This document shows, piece by piece, positions 51,759 to 60,655 of a DNA stretch of 64,000 nucleotides. The DNA comes from Halosimplex rubrum (GTDB lineage Archaea > Halobacteriota > Halobacteria > Halobacteriales > Haloarculaceae): NCBI RefSeq assembly GCF_013415885.1, contig NZ_CP058910.1, positions 4,154,001-4,218,000 on the forward strand, read 5' to 3'. Each line of letters begins with the position of its first letter. Within the stretch, counting starts at the first letter, position 1. The notes under the pieces were generated by a model. The model ran no database searches. It saw only the letters and a program-made list of their open reading frames with translations, and had not been told where the DNA came from. The translations under genes were made by a program, and so were the position numbers.

Positions 51759-51998
51759 CGCCCGCTCGACCGACTCGCCCGGCCCGCCCGGTCCGCCGAC
51801 GGCCGCGACGGCGCCGCTCGCCCTCGTTGTCCCCCGAAACGCACGCATTTACCCGTTTTGACACCTATCCGTCCGATTCTCTCCCCCTCCCGCCGAACGG
51901 GCGATTCGGCCCAGTCGTCCGCCCACACCGGTCGGATCGGCCGTATCGTCGATATCTTGTGGATTATACGTTCCGGCCGGGTCGACTCCGACGAACGC

Positions 51999-53345
51999 AT
52001 GTCTCGGTTGCGCCATCCGCTCGTCGCCGTCGCCGTCGCGCTGGTACTGACCGTGCCCTGGATCGGGGCCTTCCTCTCGTTCGGCGGGTACGGGACCGTC
52101 CACCCCGGCGAGAATATCACGCCCGTGCTGGCGGTCCTCGTCGCCGGGGCCGCGATCCTCGGGGCCGCGTTCTTGCTCGCGTGGGCCGCCGAGACCGCCG
52201 AGAAGGACGTGCCGCGGGCGTTCGCCATCGCGGTGCTGGCGGTGCTGGCGGTCGCGCCCGAGTACGCCGTCGACGCGCTGTACGCCTGGCAGGCCGGCGC
52301 CGGGTCGACCGAGGCGGCCAACCTCGCGGTCGCGAACATGACCGGCGCCAACCGCATCCTCATCGGGCTCGGCTGGTCGGGCATCGCCCTGTTCAGCATC
52401 TACCGCGCGACGCAGACGGCGGACCCGGCCGTCGAGGAACGGTCGGGCCGTCTCGCGAACGTCGTCACGCTCGACCGCGACATCTCGCTGGAGATTACCT
52501 TTCTGCTGGCCGCGACCGCCTACGCCTTCTTCGTCCCGCTAGGCGGCGGCATCGGACCGCTCGACACGGCCGTGCTCGTCGGGCTCTACCTCGCGTACCT
52601 CCTGATCGTCGTCCGCGGCGACGTGGAGGAGTCCGAGCAACACGTCGGCGTCCCCGCCTACTTTCAGGGGTTCTCGACGGTCCCGCGGGTCGCGGTCGTC
52701 CTCCTCGGGTTCGCCTTCTCCGGGGCGCTCATCTTCACCGCCGTCCACCCCTTCGCCGAGGGGCTCGAACGGCTCGGGCTGCAGTACGGCGTCCCGAAGT
52801 TCTTCATGGTCCAGTGGCTCGCGCCGCTGGCCTCCGAGAGCCCCGAGCTGATCGTCGTCGCCTACCTGGTCAACAAGGCGCGGACGACGGCGGGGTTCAA
52901 CGCGTTGATCTCCTCGAAGCTCAACCAGTGGACCCTGCTCATCGGGACGCTCGCGGTGGTCTACTCCATCTCCGCCGGCGCCGTCGGGACGCTGCCGTTC
53001 GACGGGAAACAGGCCGCCGAGATCTGGATCACGGCCGCCCAGAGCTTCTTCGCCATCGCCATCCTGGCGAACTTCTCGATCAGCACTCGCGAGGCGCTCG
53101 CGCTGCTCGCGCTGTTCGCCAGTCAGGTCCTCGCCGAGTTCGTCGTCGTCCAGACGGTCGCCGAGCCGGCCGCGGCGGAACTCAGCATGGCGATCCTCTA
53201 CGTCTACACCGCCGTCTACGTCGTCCTCGGCGCCGCGCTCGTCGTCCGCCGCCGCGAGAGCGTCCGCGCCCTGTTCGGCCGCACCGTCGCGACCGCCCGC
53301 GAGGCCGTCGGGTCGGAGTCGCCGCGACCAGACCACGCGGACTGA
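51999..53345 (+). CDS. CaCA-family Na+/Ca2+ antiporter-like protein
   Basis: 448 aa with ~11 membrane helices. Two alpha-repeats: FLLAWAAETAEKD with AVAPEYAVDALYAW, and WLAPLASESPELIVVAYLV; the PE and ESPE glutamates are the ion-binding acids of the family. A membrane protein exchanging Na+ or H+ for Ca2+. The cytosolic loop between repeats is short. Start at MSRLRHPL; TATA-like GATTATAC about 33 bp upstream. Confidence 0.85.
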   Translation: MSRLRHPLVAVAVALVLTVPWIGAFLSFGGYGTVHPGENITPVLAVLVAGAAILGAAFLLAWAAETAEKDVPRAFAIAVLAVLAVAPEYAVDALYAWQAGAGSTEAANLAVANMTGANRILIGLGWSGIALFSIYRATQTADPAVEERSGRLANVVTLDRDISLEITFLLAATAYAFFVPLGGGIGPLDTAVLVGLYLAYLLIVVRGDVEESEQHVGVPAYFQGFSTVPRVAVVLLGFAFSGALIFTAVHPFAEGLERLGLQYGVPKFFMVQWLAPLASESPELIVVAYLVNKARTTAGFNALISSKLNQWTLLIGTLAVVYSISAGAVGTLPFDGKQAAEIWITAAQSFFAIAILANFSISTREALALLALFASQVLAEFVVVQTVAEPAAAELSMAILYVYTAVYVVLGAALVVRRRESVRALFGRTVATAREAVGSESPRPDHAD

Positions 53346-53400
53346 TCGCCACTCTCCCGAAACCGGGAGTTTAACCTTCGACAGCCACCTCCCGGACGGT

Positions 53401-54708
53401 ATGTCGCTCGGCTCGTCGCTCGGTCGCTCGCTGCGACGATGCGTCGCCGCGGCCGGGATCGGCGCGGAGACGCTCGGCTCGCTGGACACGAACCCGGTCC
53501 CCGCCGACTGGCGCCACGTCACCAAAGTCGACCCGGAGACGGCGAAGCTGCTCCCGGTCGCCTACCCGCTCTACCTCCGTCACACCGACGCCGTCTCGGT
53601 CGGCGGGTCGAGCGCCGTCACCGCCGAGAACACCGAGGAGACGTTCCGCCTGCTGGCCCGCGCGCCGGTCCCCGCCTTCCACGAGCCCAGCGAAGCGCGT
53701 CACGTCACCGAACGGACCCGCGAGCTGGCCGCCTTCCTCGCGCTGCCGGAGGTGCTCAACGGCGAGACGGAGGCGCTCGTCGGCACGCTCGGCGAGGGGC
53801 TGGCCTACATCCGCGACGAGATGGTCCCCGCGTTGCTCCGCGAGAAACTCCCCGGCCCCCTCTACCGGCTGGTCGGCGACCCGCTCGTCGACTTCGCGAC
53901 GAGCTGGCTGCTGGCGGAGGCGGTCTTCGAGGCGTACATCGTCCAGAACCCGGCGAGCGCGGCGGCCCGCCGCAGCGGCGTCGACGAGTCGGACGTGCTC
54001 TCGCCCGCCGTCGCCCGGGAGCGAGCGATGGTGGCCGACCGCCACCTCGACAGCGAGGTCGTCTACGTCGAGTACTCGGGCACCTACGGCGGCGACGAGG
54101 CCGCCGACGTGCTCCGGGCGGTCGCCGACTCGGTCAACGGCGCGCGGGTCTGGTACGGCGGCGGGATCGACGACCGCGAGAAGACCGTCGAGATGCTGGC
54201 GGCGGGCGCCGACACGGTCGTCGTCGGTGACTGCTTCCACGACGTGGCCGACGAGGAGGTCGCGGTCTGCGCCCGCGCGGTCGAGGCGCTCGGCGTCGCC
54301 CCCTCGGCCGACGAGATCCGGTCGTGGTTCGACGCCGAAGTCGACCCCGCCGAGACGGCCGCGGCGCGCTACCTCCGGACGACGCCCGGAGTCGACGACC
54401 CCGTGGCCGCCGCCGAGCGCGCGCTACTCGCCGCGCTCGCGCTCTGTTTCGGCGCGCTCCCGGCGGCCGTCGGCGAGGAGGGGGAGCCAGCGGCGAAGCG
54501 CGCGGACCGGCTGCTCTCGGCGGTCGACCCCGGCGCCGTGACCCGGCTGGCGGCCGCGCTCACGGACGGGGACGGCGACGGGAGCGGGAACGCCGACGCC
54601 GCCCTCGGCGACTACTGCGGCCGCGTCGCCGCCGCGCTGTCCGATACCGACCCCGAGCCCCAGCGGGTCCGGCACCTGAGTCTCTCGAAGCTCTCGGTAT
54701 CCCGGTGA
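53401..54708 (+). CDS. GGGP-synthase (PcrB)-like protein with C-terminal extension
   Basis: 435 aa. Residues ~35-290 match the TIM-barrel prenyltransferase family: DWRHVTKVDP (36-45), VSVGGSSAVT, YVEYSGTYGG, VWYGGGIDDREK, and the phosphate motif AGADTVVVGD. These enzymes attach a C20-C35 prenyl chain to glycerol-1-phosphate, the first step of archaeal lipid synthesis. The domain is lengthened by helical inserts (residues ~95-210) and followed by a ~150-residue helical C-terminal region not present in standard 230-250 aa GGGPS. Probably a paralogue with an altered substrate. Confidence 0.75.
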   Translation: MSLGSSLGRSLRRCVAAAGIGAETLGSLDTNPVPADWRHVTKVDPETAKLLPVAYPLYLRHTDAVSVGGSSAVTAENTEETFRLLARAPVPAFHEPSEARHVTERTRELAAFLALPEVLNGETEALVGTLGEGLAYIRDEMVPALLREKLPGPLYRLVGDPLVDFATSWLLAEAVFEAYIVQNPASAAARRSGVDESDVLSPAVARERAMVADRHLDSEVVYVEYSGTYGGDEAADVLRAVADSVNGARVWYGGGIDDREKTVEMLAAGADTVVVGDCFHDVADEEVAVCARAVEALGVAPSADEIRSWFDAEVDPAETAAARYLRTTPGVDDPVAAAERALLAALALCFGALPAAVGEEGEPAAKRADRLLSAVDPGAVTRLAAALTDGDGDGSGNADAALGDYCGRVAAALSDTDPEPQRVRHLSLSKLSVSR

Positions 54709-54741
54709 GCGCGGCGAACGGGCGACCGAACGACGGCAGAA

Positions 54742-56019
54742 CTACCGGTCTCGGCGCCCCGGACTGCCCGGGAGGACGCCGGGGTCGCCCGAGAGGTAGA
54801 TGTACTCGGCGGCGATGCCCGTCAGGATGGAGTCGGAGTCGACGGCGTACTCGATCGCGCGGTCGAGGTACGTCGCGGAGATGTCGACGACGCGGTCGTA
54901 GGCCTCGGCGTCGTCGTCGGCGACGATGTACTCGGCGGTGACGGGGGTCAGCTGGGTCTCCGCGCGGTCGGCCGCGAAGTCGTCCACGTCGTCGAGCCAG
55001 ACCTGCGCGCCGATGATCGCCAGGACGACGGCGTGCTCGAACGCCGGTTCGACGGCGATATCGGCCGCCCGGAACATCTCGATCATCCCCTCGTAGATGA
55101 CCCCGACCCGCTCGTACTGGGTCTTGCAGTAGGGCCACCCCTGCTCCTCGGCGGTCAGCGACCCGGCCTCGCCCTCGAAGTCGGCGAACTTGTACTCCGC
55201 CTCGATGCGCTCGACGGCGGCCTCGGGGTCGCCGTCGTTCCCGTCCGCGTCACCCTCGCCGAGCGCCCGCGCCATCAGCTCGCGGAAGTGCTCGTCGTCG
55301 GCCTGGTGGGTGTTCGACTCCGCGACGGCGGACTCGTAGGCCTCCCGGACCGCGTCGGGGACCCCCTCCATCTGCGCGTCGACGCGTTCGCGGAGCCGCG
55401 ACTGGGCGATCCGGGCGGCCCGCTCGCGCTCCGCGTCGTCGAGCGCCGGGTCGGTCTCGAAGTCCTCGTACTCCGCGTCGTTGATCGCGTCGCGCATGTC
55501 GCCGTCGAGTAGCGCCTCGGTGCAGAGGCGGGCGACCCGCTCGACGCGGCCGACGAACTCGACCTGCTCGCTCGCCTCGCGGCGCAGTCGCTCCCGACGG
55601 GTCGGGTCCGTCCCGCCGCCGAGCGACGGGACGGGCCCCCCGGCCGACCGCGTCGGTTCGTCGGTGACCGGGTTGTAGCCGTCGCAGTCGTCGAGCGCTC
55701 GGCGGTAGAGATAGCCCAGCGTCAGCTCGACGGGCAGCGTCAGCTTCGTCTCGTATCGGAACTCGACGTCCTCGTAGCCGAGTTCGGCCTCGAGTTCGGC
55801 CTCGATAGCGCCGTAGGCGTCGTCGAGAAATCCCTCGAGGGTGTCGTCGACCCACGACTTGATCCGCAGCGCCGTGAGGTCGAGTTCGCCCGTCCGCGCG
55901 TAGAACCGGGCGACGGCGCGGAACGACAGCGGCAGCCGGTCCCGCTCCGACGCCCACCGCGCGGCCGAGCCGAGCGGGGTCGAGCCGAGCGAGGGCGACG
56001 AGCCCGATCCGGAACTCAT
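54742..56019 (-). CDS. helical protein with prenyl-synthase-like DDxDD motif
   Basis: 425 aa, start at MSSGSGSS. Mostly helical and acidic. Near residues 350-375, AQVWLDDVDDFAADRAETQL resembles the second aspartate motif of isoprenyl diphosphate synthases (Q-x-x-DDxxD). No first DDxxD motif in the usual place was found. It is convergent with the GGGPS-like gene and upstream of a prenyl-synthase homologue, so a role in isoprenoid handling is possible. The family itself I do not recognise. Confidence 0.7.
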   Translation of the reverse strand: MSSGSGSSPSLGSTPLGSAARWASERDRLPLSFRAVARFYARTGELDLTALRIKSWVDDTLEGFLDDAYGAIEAELEAELGYEDVEFRYETKLTLPVELTLGYLYRRALDDCDGYNPVTDEPTRSAGGPVPSLGGGTDPTRRERLRREASEQVEFVGRVERVARLCTEALLDGDMRDAINDAEYEDFETDPALDDAERERAARIAQSRLRERVDAQMEGVPDAVREAYESAVAESNTHQADDEHFRELMARALGEGDADGNDGDPEAAVERIEAEYKFADFEGEAGSLTAEEQGWPYCKTQYERVGVIYEGMIEMFRAADIAVEPAFEHAVVLAIIGAQVWLDDVDDFAADRAETQLTPVTAEYIVADDDAEAYDRVVDISATYLDRAIEYAVDSDSILTGIAAEYIYLSGDPGVLPGSPGRRDR

Positions 56020-56251
56020 GGCGCGTCTGTTCCCCGGCGGCGTTTGTATAGCTGTTGAAACCGCCGGCCCCCGTCGGCAGCGGTGCCGACCGGCGTCGAA
56101 GCGCTCGCTTCGCCGCCTCGGCTGACCGACCAGTAATCTACGACACGGAACGAACGATCCGTTTCGACTTCGAACGCTGCCGTACTCCCGCAAAAATCGC
56201 CTGGAAGCCCATCTCCGCCGTCTGCGTGCCCGACCGTTCGCTGCGGATCGT

Positions 56252-56269
56252 ACTAACCGATCAGTTAGC
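56252..56269. promoter_or_regulatory. TetR-type operator, site 1
   Basis: ACTAACCGATCAGTTAGC, an imperfect palindrome (CTAAC at one end, GTTAG at the other). It matches site 3 (60586-60603) at 16 of 18 positions and resembles site 2 (59387-59400). It is 31 bp before the ATG of the small membrane protein gene at 56300. Confidence 0.55.
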
Positions 56270-56299
56270 TTTTCGGTCGGTCGGTGCGTACGCTCGGCC

Positions 56300-56446
56300 A
56301 TGGCGAGATCCGTCAGTCCGCGCCGGTCGGACAGGTCGAACACCGAGATGACGACCGTCGGGTATCTGGTCGCGGTGCCGCTGTTCGCGCTGTTGCTCCC
56401 GATCGCGCCCGTGTTGCTCGTCCTCTGGCTGGTCGACCGGCTCTGA
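56300..56446 (+). CDS. 48-aa membrane protein
   Basis: Reads MARSVSPRRSDRSNTEMTTV, then a ~24-residue hydrophobic helix and ends VLWLVDRL. The N-terminus is positive, so inside. Not long enough for ordinary gene callers. A TetR-type operator sits just upstream, in keeping with a regulated gene linked to the MATE/TetR locus. Single-pass small proteins sometimes modulate transporters; that is inference. Confidence 0.6.
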   Translation: MARSVSPRRSDRSNTEMTTVGYLVAVPLFALLLPIAPVLLVLWLVDRL

Positions 56447-56493
56447 GCGGCGCTCGTCCGGCCCTCGGTCGAGCGGGTCCGACCCCCCCGCGA

Positions 56494-57282
56494 TCACTCG
56501 CTCCGCCCTGCGTCGCCGAGCCGACGAAGCGGCGACGCGTCGGCACTCGACGGCAGCGCAGCGAGCGCTCGCTGTCCTTCTTCCCGGCGGCGGGTCGCGT
56601 ATTCGTCGAGTCGCTCCACCGGGCGCTCGGGGACGACCACCATCGCCGAACCGGGCTCGCGGTCGAGCGCCCGTCGGATCGTGCGCGCCGCGGCGAAACA
56701 GCGGCCCGCCCGCGCGAGGGGGTCGCGATGGCGCTCGTCCGCGTCGGTCAGCCGGGCGCCGAGGACGGCGGCGGCTTCTCCGAGCCGTCCCGCGGTCCGT
56801 TCGACGAGCGCGACCCGGTCCGGGAGCGACTCGCCCGTCTCGACGTAGGTGTCCGCGAACGCCCCGGAGACGGCTTCGAGCGCGTCCGTAACCTCCTCGA
56901 AGCGGTCGCCGTGACCCGGGTCGTCGGCGGCCGCGAGCGCCGAGTACGCTCCCGAAGAGAGGTAGTCGCCCGCGAGGAGCGTGGCGACCTCGTCGCGGGT
57001 GAACGCGTGCGGGCGGCTGTCGGTGAGCTGGACGAGCAGTTCGCTTCGGAGCCGGCAGTACCCGCAGAGCAGCTCCACCGCCGCCGCGGCGGGGACCGCT
57101 CGCTCGGTGTCCGGCTCGTCCGCGAGCGACCGGTAGGCGCCGGCGACCAGCTGGCCGTACCAGCGGTCCTCGGCGGCCTCGACGGTCTCGCGAGCGAGCG
57201 CGAGTCCGGCGCCGTCGGCGCCGTCCAGCGCCGATTCGAGCCGCGACTCGATCGCCGAGCGCGGGACGACGGTCGGCCCCAC
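56494..57282 (-). CDS. prenyl-synthase homologue lacking both Asp motifs
   Basis: 262 aa from GTG 57282. Helical landmarks of isoprenyl diphosphate synthases are present: AAAVELLCGYCRLRSELL, AGDYLSSGAYSAL, and GRLGEAAAVLGARLTDADER followed by AGRCFAAARTIRRAL. In active enzymes the first is A-x-E-L-(I/L)H-x-x-xL-x-x-DDxxD and the last ends QIxDDxxD; here these are RLRSELL and RRALDRE. With both Mg2+-diphosphate sites gone it should not catalyse chain elongation and may be a regulatory subunit. It starts 2 bp after the MATE gene in the same operon. Confidence 0.7.
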   Translation of the reverse strand: MGPTVVPRSAIESRLESALDGADGAGLALARETVEAAEDRWYGQLVAGAYRSLADEPDTERAVPAAAAVELLCGYCRLRSELLVQLTDSRPHAFTRDEVATLLAGDYLSSGAYSALAAADDPGHGDRFEEVTDALEAVSGAFADTYVETGESLPDRVALVERTAGRLGEAAAVLGARLTDADERHRDPLARAGRCFAAARTIRRALDREPGSAMVVVPERPVERLDEYATRRREEGQRALAALPSSADASPLRRLGDAGRSE

Positions 57283-57284
57283 GG

Positions 57285-58769
57285 TCAGTCGTCGCCCGTC
57301 GAGCTCTCGACGCCCGTCGGCTCGGCGTCGACGCTCTGTTCGGTCAGTTCGGTCCCCTTCCAGGTGCCCCGGCGATACCACAGGACGGCGATCACCGCGC
57401 CGACGACGTTCGAGACGGCGAAGGAGAGCCAGACCCCCGTCTCGCCGAGCGGGTCGGCGGCGAACCAGGCTATCGGGAATCGGACGACCCCGAGCATCGC
57501 GACCGAGATGGCCGCGGCGGTGAGCGTCCGGCCGGCGCCCCGGAAGCTCCCGGTGTAGGCCCGGGTGATCCCGATGAACCCGAACGTCAGCGCGACGTAG
57601 CGGAGGAACTGCGCGCCCGCCGAGACCACCTGGTCGGCGTTCGCTTGGTCGGCGCCGACGAACACCGAGACGATGGGCTCGGGCACGAGGAAGACGACGA
57701 CGCCCGCGAGCGTGAGGATGCCGAACAGCACCTTGGCCGCGAGATTGGCAGCCGCTTCCGCCCGTTCGGGTTTGTCCGCGCCCATGTTCTGGCCGGTCAT
57801 CGTCTCGACGCCGCGGGCGACGGCGATGGCCGGCAGGACGATGACCGAGAAGACGCGCGTCCCGATGCCGTACGCGGAGACGACGGGGTCGGAGAACGTG
57901 GCGACGACGAACAGCAGGAGGTTCATCGACAGCGCTCGTCCCATCCCCTCGACGGACGCCGGGAGACCGATCCGGACGAGCCGGCCGAGATACGACAGGT
58001 CCGGGACCATGTCGCCGAGGTGGATCTGGACGCCGCGGTCGCCCCGGAACATGATCGCCAGCCCGACGACCAGCGCGAGCCCGCGGGAGAACACCGTCGC
58101 GACGGCCGCGCCCTGTATCCCGAGTTCCGGGAAACTGACCGTCCCGACCAGCGGCGCCGACTCGACGACCGTCCACCCGAAGATCAGGAACGGGTCGAGG
58201 ACGATGTTGAGGACGACCGACCCGAACATGACGAGCATCGGCGTGATCGTGTCGCCGTAGCCCCGCATGAGCGCGATGAACACGAAGAAGCCGAACATGA
58301 ACAGCAAGCCCAGGGAGATGACCTCCATGTAGCTCGACGCCAGCGGCAACACGTCCTGGGAGGCGCCCATCAGCGAGAGGAACTCGCCGACGACGAAGTA
58401 GCCGACGACGCCAAGGACCAGCGAGACGATGGCCGCGAACGTGACCGTCTGGGAGGCGGCGTACTCGGCCTCGCGGGGCTCGTCGGCGCCGGTGAACTGC
58501 GCGACGAGGACGCTCCCGGCGACGGAGATACCGGTCCCGAAGGAGATGAGCAAGAACACCATCGGGAACGCGAAGCTGATCGCCGCCAGCGCGTCCGTGC
58601 TGTACTGGCCGAGCCAGAACGTGTCCGCCAGGTTGTAGGCCGTCTGGAAGAGGTTCGTGACGACGATCGGCATCGCGAGGAAAAAGAGCGGTTTGCCGAT
58701 CTCCCCCGACGTGAGGTCGAAGTCCTCGGGCCCCTTGAACAGGGCGTCGAGTCGGCTGCGCAGTCCCAT
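57285..58769 (-). CDS. MATE-family efflux transporter
   Basis: 494 aa, twelve membrane helices in two six-helix halves. FFLAMPIVVTNLFQTAYNLADTFWLG at the start and the second half from ~residue 250 are typical MATE (NorM/DinF) features. Exports drugs or metabolites using a cation gradient. ATG overlaps the stop of the TetR gene by one base, so regulator, transporter and the following prenyl-synthase homologue are one operon. Confidence 0.92.
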   Translation of the reverse strand: MGLRSRLDALFKGPEDFDLTSGEIGKPLFFLAMPIVVTNLFQTAYNLADTFWLGQYSTDALAAISFAFPMVFLLISFGTGISVAGSVLVAQFTGADEPREAEYAASQTVTFAAIVSLVLGVVGYFVVGEFLSLMGASQDVLPLASSYMEVISLGLLFMFGFFVFIALMRGYGDTITPMLVMFGSVVLNIVLDPFLIFGWTVVESAPLVGTVSFPELGIQGAAVATVFSRGLALVVGLAIMFRGDRGVQIHLGDMVPDLSYLGRLVRIGLPASVEGMGRALSMNLLLFVVATFSDPVVSAYGIGTRVFSVIVLPAIAVARGVETMTGQNMGADKPERAEAAANLAAKVLFGILTLAGVVVFLVPEPIVSVFVGADQANADQVVSAGAQFLRYVALTFGFIGITRAYTGSFRGAGRTLTAAAISVAMLGVVRFPIAWFAADPLGETGVWLSFAVSNVVGAVIAVLWYRRGTWKGTELTEQSVDAEPTGVESSTGDD

Positions 58770-59368
58770 CAGCCGGGCACCTCCGTCGGCCCGTCGGCGA
58801 CCAGATGACGCTCGGCGTAGCGCGTCATCGTCTCGGCCAGGCGGTCGGACGAGCGGTCGACGGTCGCCCGTCGCGTGTGCGCGCCGGAGATGGCCGTCAC
58901 GATGAACTCGGCCGCGACCGCCGGCTCGACGTCGTCGTCGAACGCACCGGCCGCGACGCCGTCGGCGACGATCGACTCCACCCGTTCGAGGAGGAACTCG
59001 TCGAACCGCTCCAGCCGCGTCCGGATCGCGTCGTCGTAGGGCGCCTGCGCGTTCACCGCCAGCATCGCCGTCCGCAACTGCTCGCCGGCGGTCCCCTCCC
59101 CGTCGGCGAGGACCGTCTCGAAGAGCCCGACGAGCCGCTCGCGCGGCGCCTCGCCCTCGACAGACTCGATCCGCTCGGTGTAGCGGTCGTAGAGGTAGTC
59201 CAGAAACTCCGCGAACAGCGTCTCCTTGTCGTCGTAGTAGTAGTGGATCAGCCCCTTGCTCGTCTCGGCCTCCGCGGCGATATCTTCGAGGGTCACGTCA
59301 GCGTAGCCACGGTCGCAGAGCGCTCGATGCGTCGCCGCCAGAATCTCCGTCGCTGCGTCGTCGTCCAT
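58769..59368 (-). CDS. TetR/AcrR-family repressor of the MATE operon
   Basis: 199 aa. N-terminal HTH (residues ~8-55: ATHRALCDRGYADVTLEDIA, GLIHYYYDDKETLFAEFLDY). The C-terminal ligand domain is helical. First gene of an operon with the MATE exporter. A perfect palindrome ACTAACTAGTTAGT sits 19-32 bp before its start, making autorepression likely. Confidence 0.92.
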   Translation of the reverse strand: MDDDAATEILAATHRALCDRGYADVTLEDIAAEAETSKGLIHYYYDDKETLFAEFLDYLYDRYTERIESVEGEAPRERLVGLFETVLADGEGTAGEQLRTAMLAVNAQAPYDDAIRTRLERFDEFLLERVESIVADGVAAGAFDDDVEPAVAAEFIVTAISGAHTRRATVDRSSDRLAETMTRYAERHLVADGPTEVPG

Positions 59369-59386
59369 CGGTCGATAGCGAACTTA

Positions 59387-59400
59387 CTAACTAGTTAGTC
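59387..59400. promoter_or_regulatory. TetR operator, site 2
   Basis: ACTAACTAGTTAGT, a perfect 14-bp palindrome 19-32 bp before the first TetR gene. A bound dimer would cover the transcription start. Similar half sites (ACTAAC / GTTAG) are at 56252 and 60586. Confidence 0.75.
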
Positions 59401-59547
59401 AAAAACGTTTGGACTCGGGATCGGTCCGATATCGGGGGAGAGTGGGCGCTACCGACGCCGGTGGTGACCCGACTGTCCGCTATCCGTGGGTATCGACTGA
59501 CGAGGTGGTCACAACTGTTAACCCGGCGAGCGCGGAACTGATAGGTG

Positions 59548-60138
59548 ATGGCCGATCCAACGGAGGGGAGCTTCTCGGAGCCGGAAACGGAGATCATGCG
59601 GGCGACGTATCGGGCGCTCCGGGAGCACGGGTACGCCGACCTCACGATCAAGCGGATCGCCGCGGAGTACGGGAAGTCGACCGCCGCGGTCCACTACCAC
59701 TACGACACGAAAGACGAGCTGCTCGTCGCCTTCCTCGACTACCTGCTCGAACGCTTCGTCGACACGATACGCGACGTGGAGACGACCGACCCCCACCAGC
59801 GCCTCGACCTGCTCCTCGACGAGCTGATATTCGCTCCCGAGGAGCACCGCGACCTGGCGATCGCGATGCTGGAGATGCGCGCCCAGGCCCCCTACAAGCC
59901 CGACTTCCGCGAGCGCTTCCGCGGGAACGACGAGTACACCCGCTACATGATCAAGGCGGTGATCAACCACGGGATCGACGAGGGAGAGTTCGACGACGTC
60001 GACGCCGACCACGTGACGCGCGGCCTGATGACCATCGTCGACGGCGCCCGGACCCGGGCCGTCGTCCTCGACGACACCGACGCGCTCGAAACCGCGCGGC
60101 GGACCGCCGAAGAGTACGTCGACGCCACGCTGACCTGA
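59548..60138 (+). CDS. TetR/AcrR-family regulator
   Basis: 196 aa. HTH at ~15-60 (TYRALREHGYADLTIKRIA, AVHYHYDTKDELLVAFLDYL). Divergent from the MATE operon's TetR gene (180 bp between starts) and clearly its paralogue. ATG at 59548 preferred over the overlapping GTG at 59545. Followed convergently by the zinc-ribbon membrane protein gene. Confidence 0.9.
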   Translation: MADPTEGSFSEPETEIMRATYRALREHGYADLTIKRIAAEYGKSTAAVHYHYDTKDELLVAFLDYLLERFVDTIRDVETTDPHQRLDLLLDELIFAPEEHRDLAIAMLEMRAQAPYKPDFRERFRGNDEYTRYMIKAVINHGIDEGEFDDVDADHVTRGLMTIVDGARTRAVVLDDTDALETARRTAEEYVDATLT

Positions 60139-60147
60139 CGAGGCCGG

Positions 60148-60579
60148 TCAGTCGTCCGAGTCCTCCGCCGCGTCGACCGGCTCGACTTCCAGCCCCGAGA
60201 GGTCCGTCGTACACCAGTGACAGAAGTCGATGCTCGGGTCGAGTTCCCGACCGCAACTCGGACAGTGCGTGACCGCCCCGTCCGGTGTCGCGGTGATCCG
60301 GGCGACGGCGTTGTGCGCTCGAGCGACCAGGTACGCGTCGATCACGCTCAGGGCCCCGACGAAGACGACGGGCGCGACCGCGAGCGGGTCGACCGGGTCG
60401 CCGCCGACCAGCGCCGTCAGCGCCGCTCCGTCGACGAACAGGAAACTCACGCCGAGCAGGGCGACCAGCCACCCGGCCGCGCGGCGCACCCGCCGGAGGT
60501 AGACGTGTCCGAGCCCCGTCGCGAGCACCGCGAGCACCGCGGCGAGCCACGGTCGCTTCCGCGAGACGGATCGGTCCAT
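60148..60579 (-). CDS. zinc-ribbon membrane protein
   Basis: 143 aa. Three hydrophobic helices (residues ~10-75), then a zinc ribbon CPSCGRELD and CHWCTTDL, and an acidic tail. The N-terminus carries MDRSVSRKRPW, positive inside. A TetR-type operator at 60586-60603 lies 7 bp upstream of the start, so it probably belongs to the local TetR regulon. Function unknown. Confidence 0.8.
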   Translation of the reverse strand: MDRSVSRKRPWLAAVLAVLATGLGHVYLRRVRRAAGWLVALLGVSFLFVDGAALTALVGGDPVDPLAVAPVVFVGALSVIDAYLVARAHNAVARITATPDGAVTHCPSCGRELDPSIDFCHWCTTDLSGLEVEPVDAAEDSDD

Positions 60580-60585
60580 GGAGTT

Positions 60586-60603
60586 ACTAACCGATTAGTC
60601 AGC
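60586..60603. promoter_or_regulatory. TetR-type operator, site 3
   Basis: ACTAACCGATTAGTCAGC, near-identical to site 1 (two differences in 18) and sharing the ACTAAC half with site 2. It is immediately upstream of the zinc-ribbon membrane protein gene, overlapping its expected transcription start. Confidence 0.6.
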
Positions 60604-60655
60604 CATAAGTCTTGTCCGATCTCGCGACGGGACCGGCGACGGGACCGGCGGCCGA

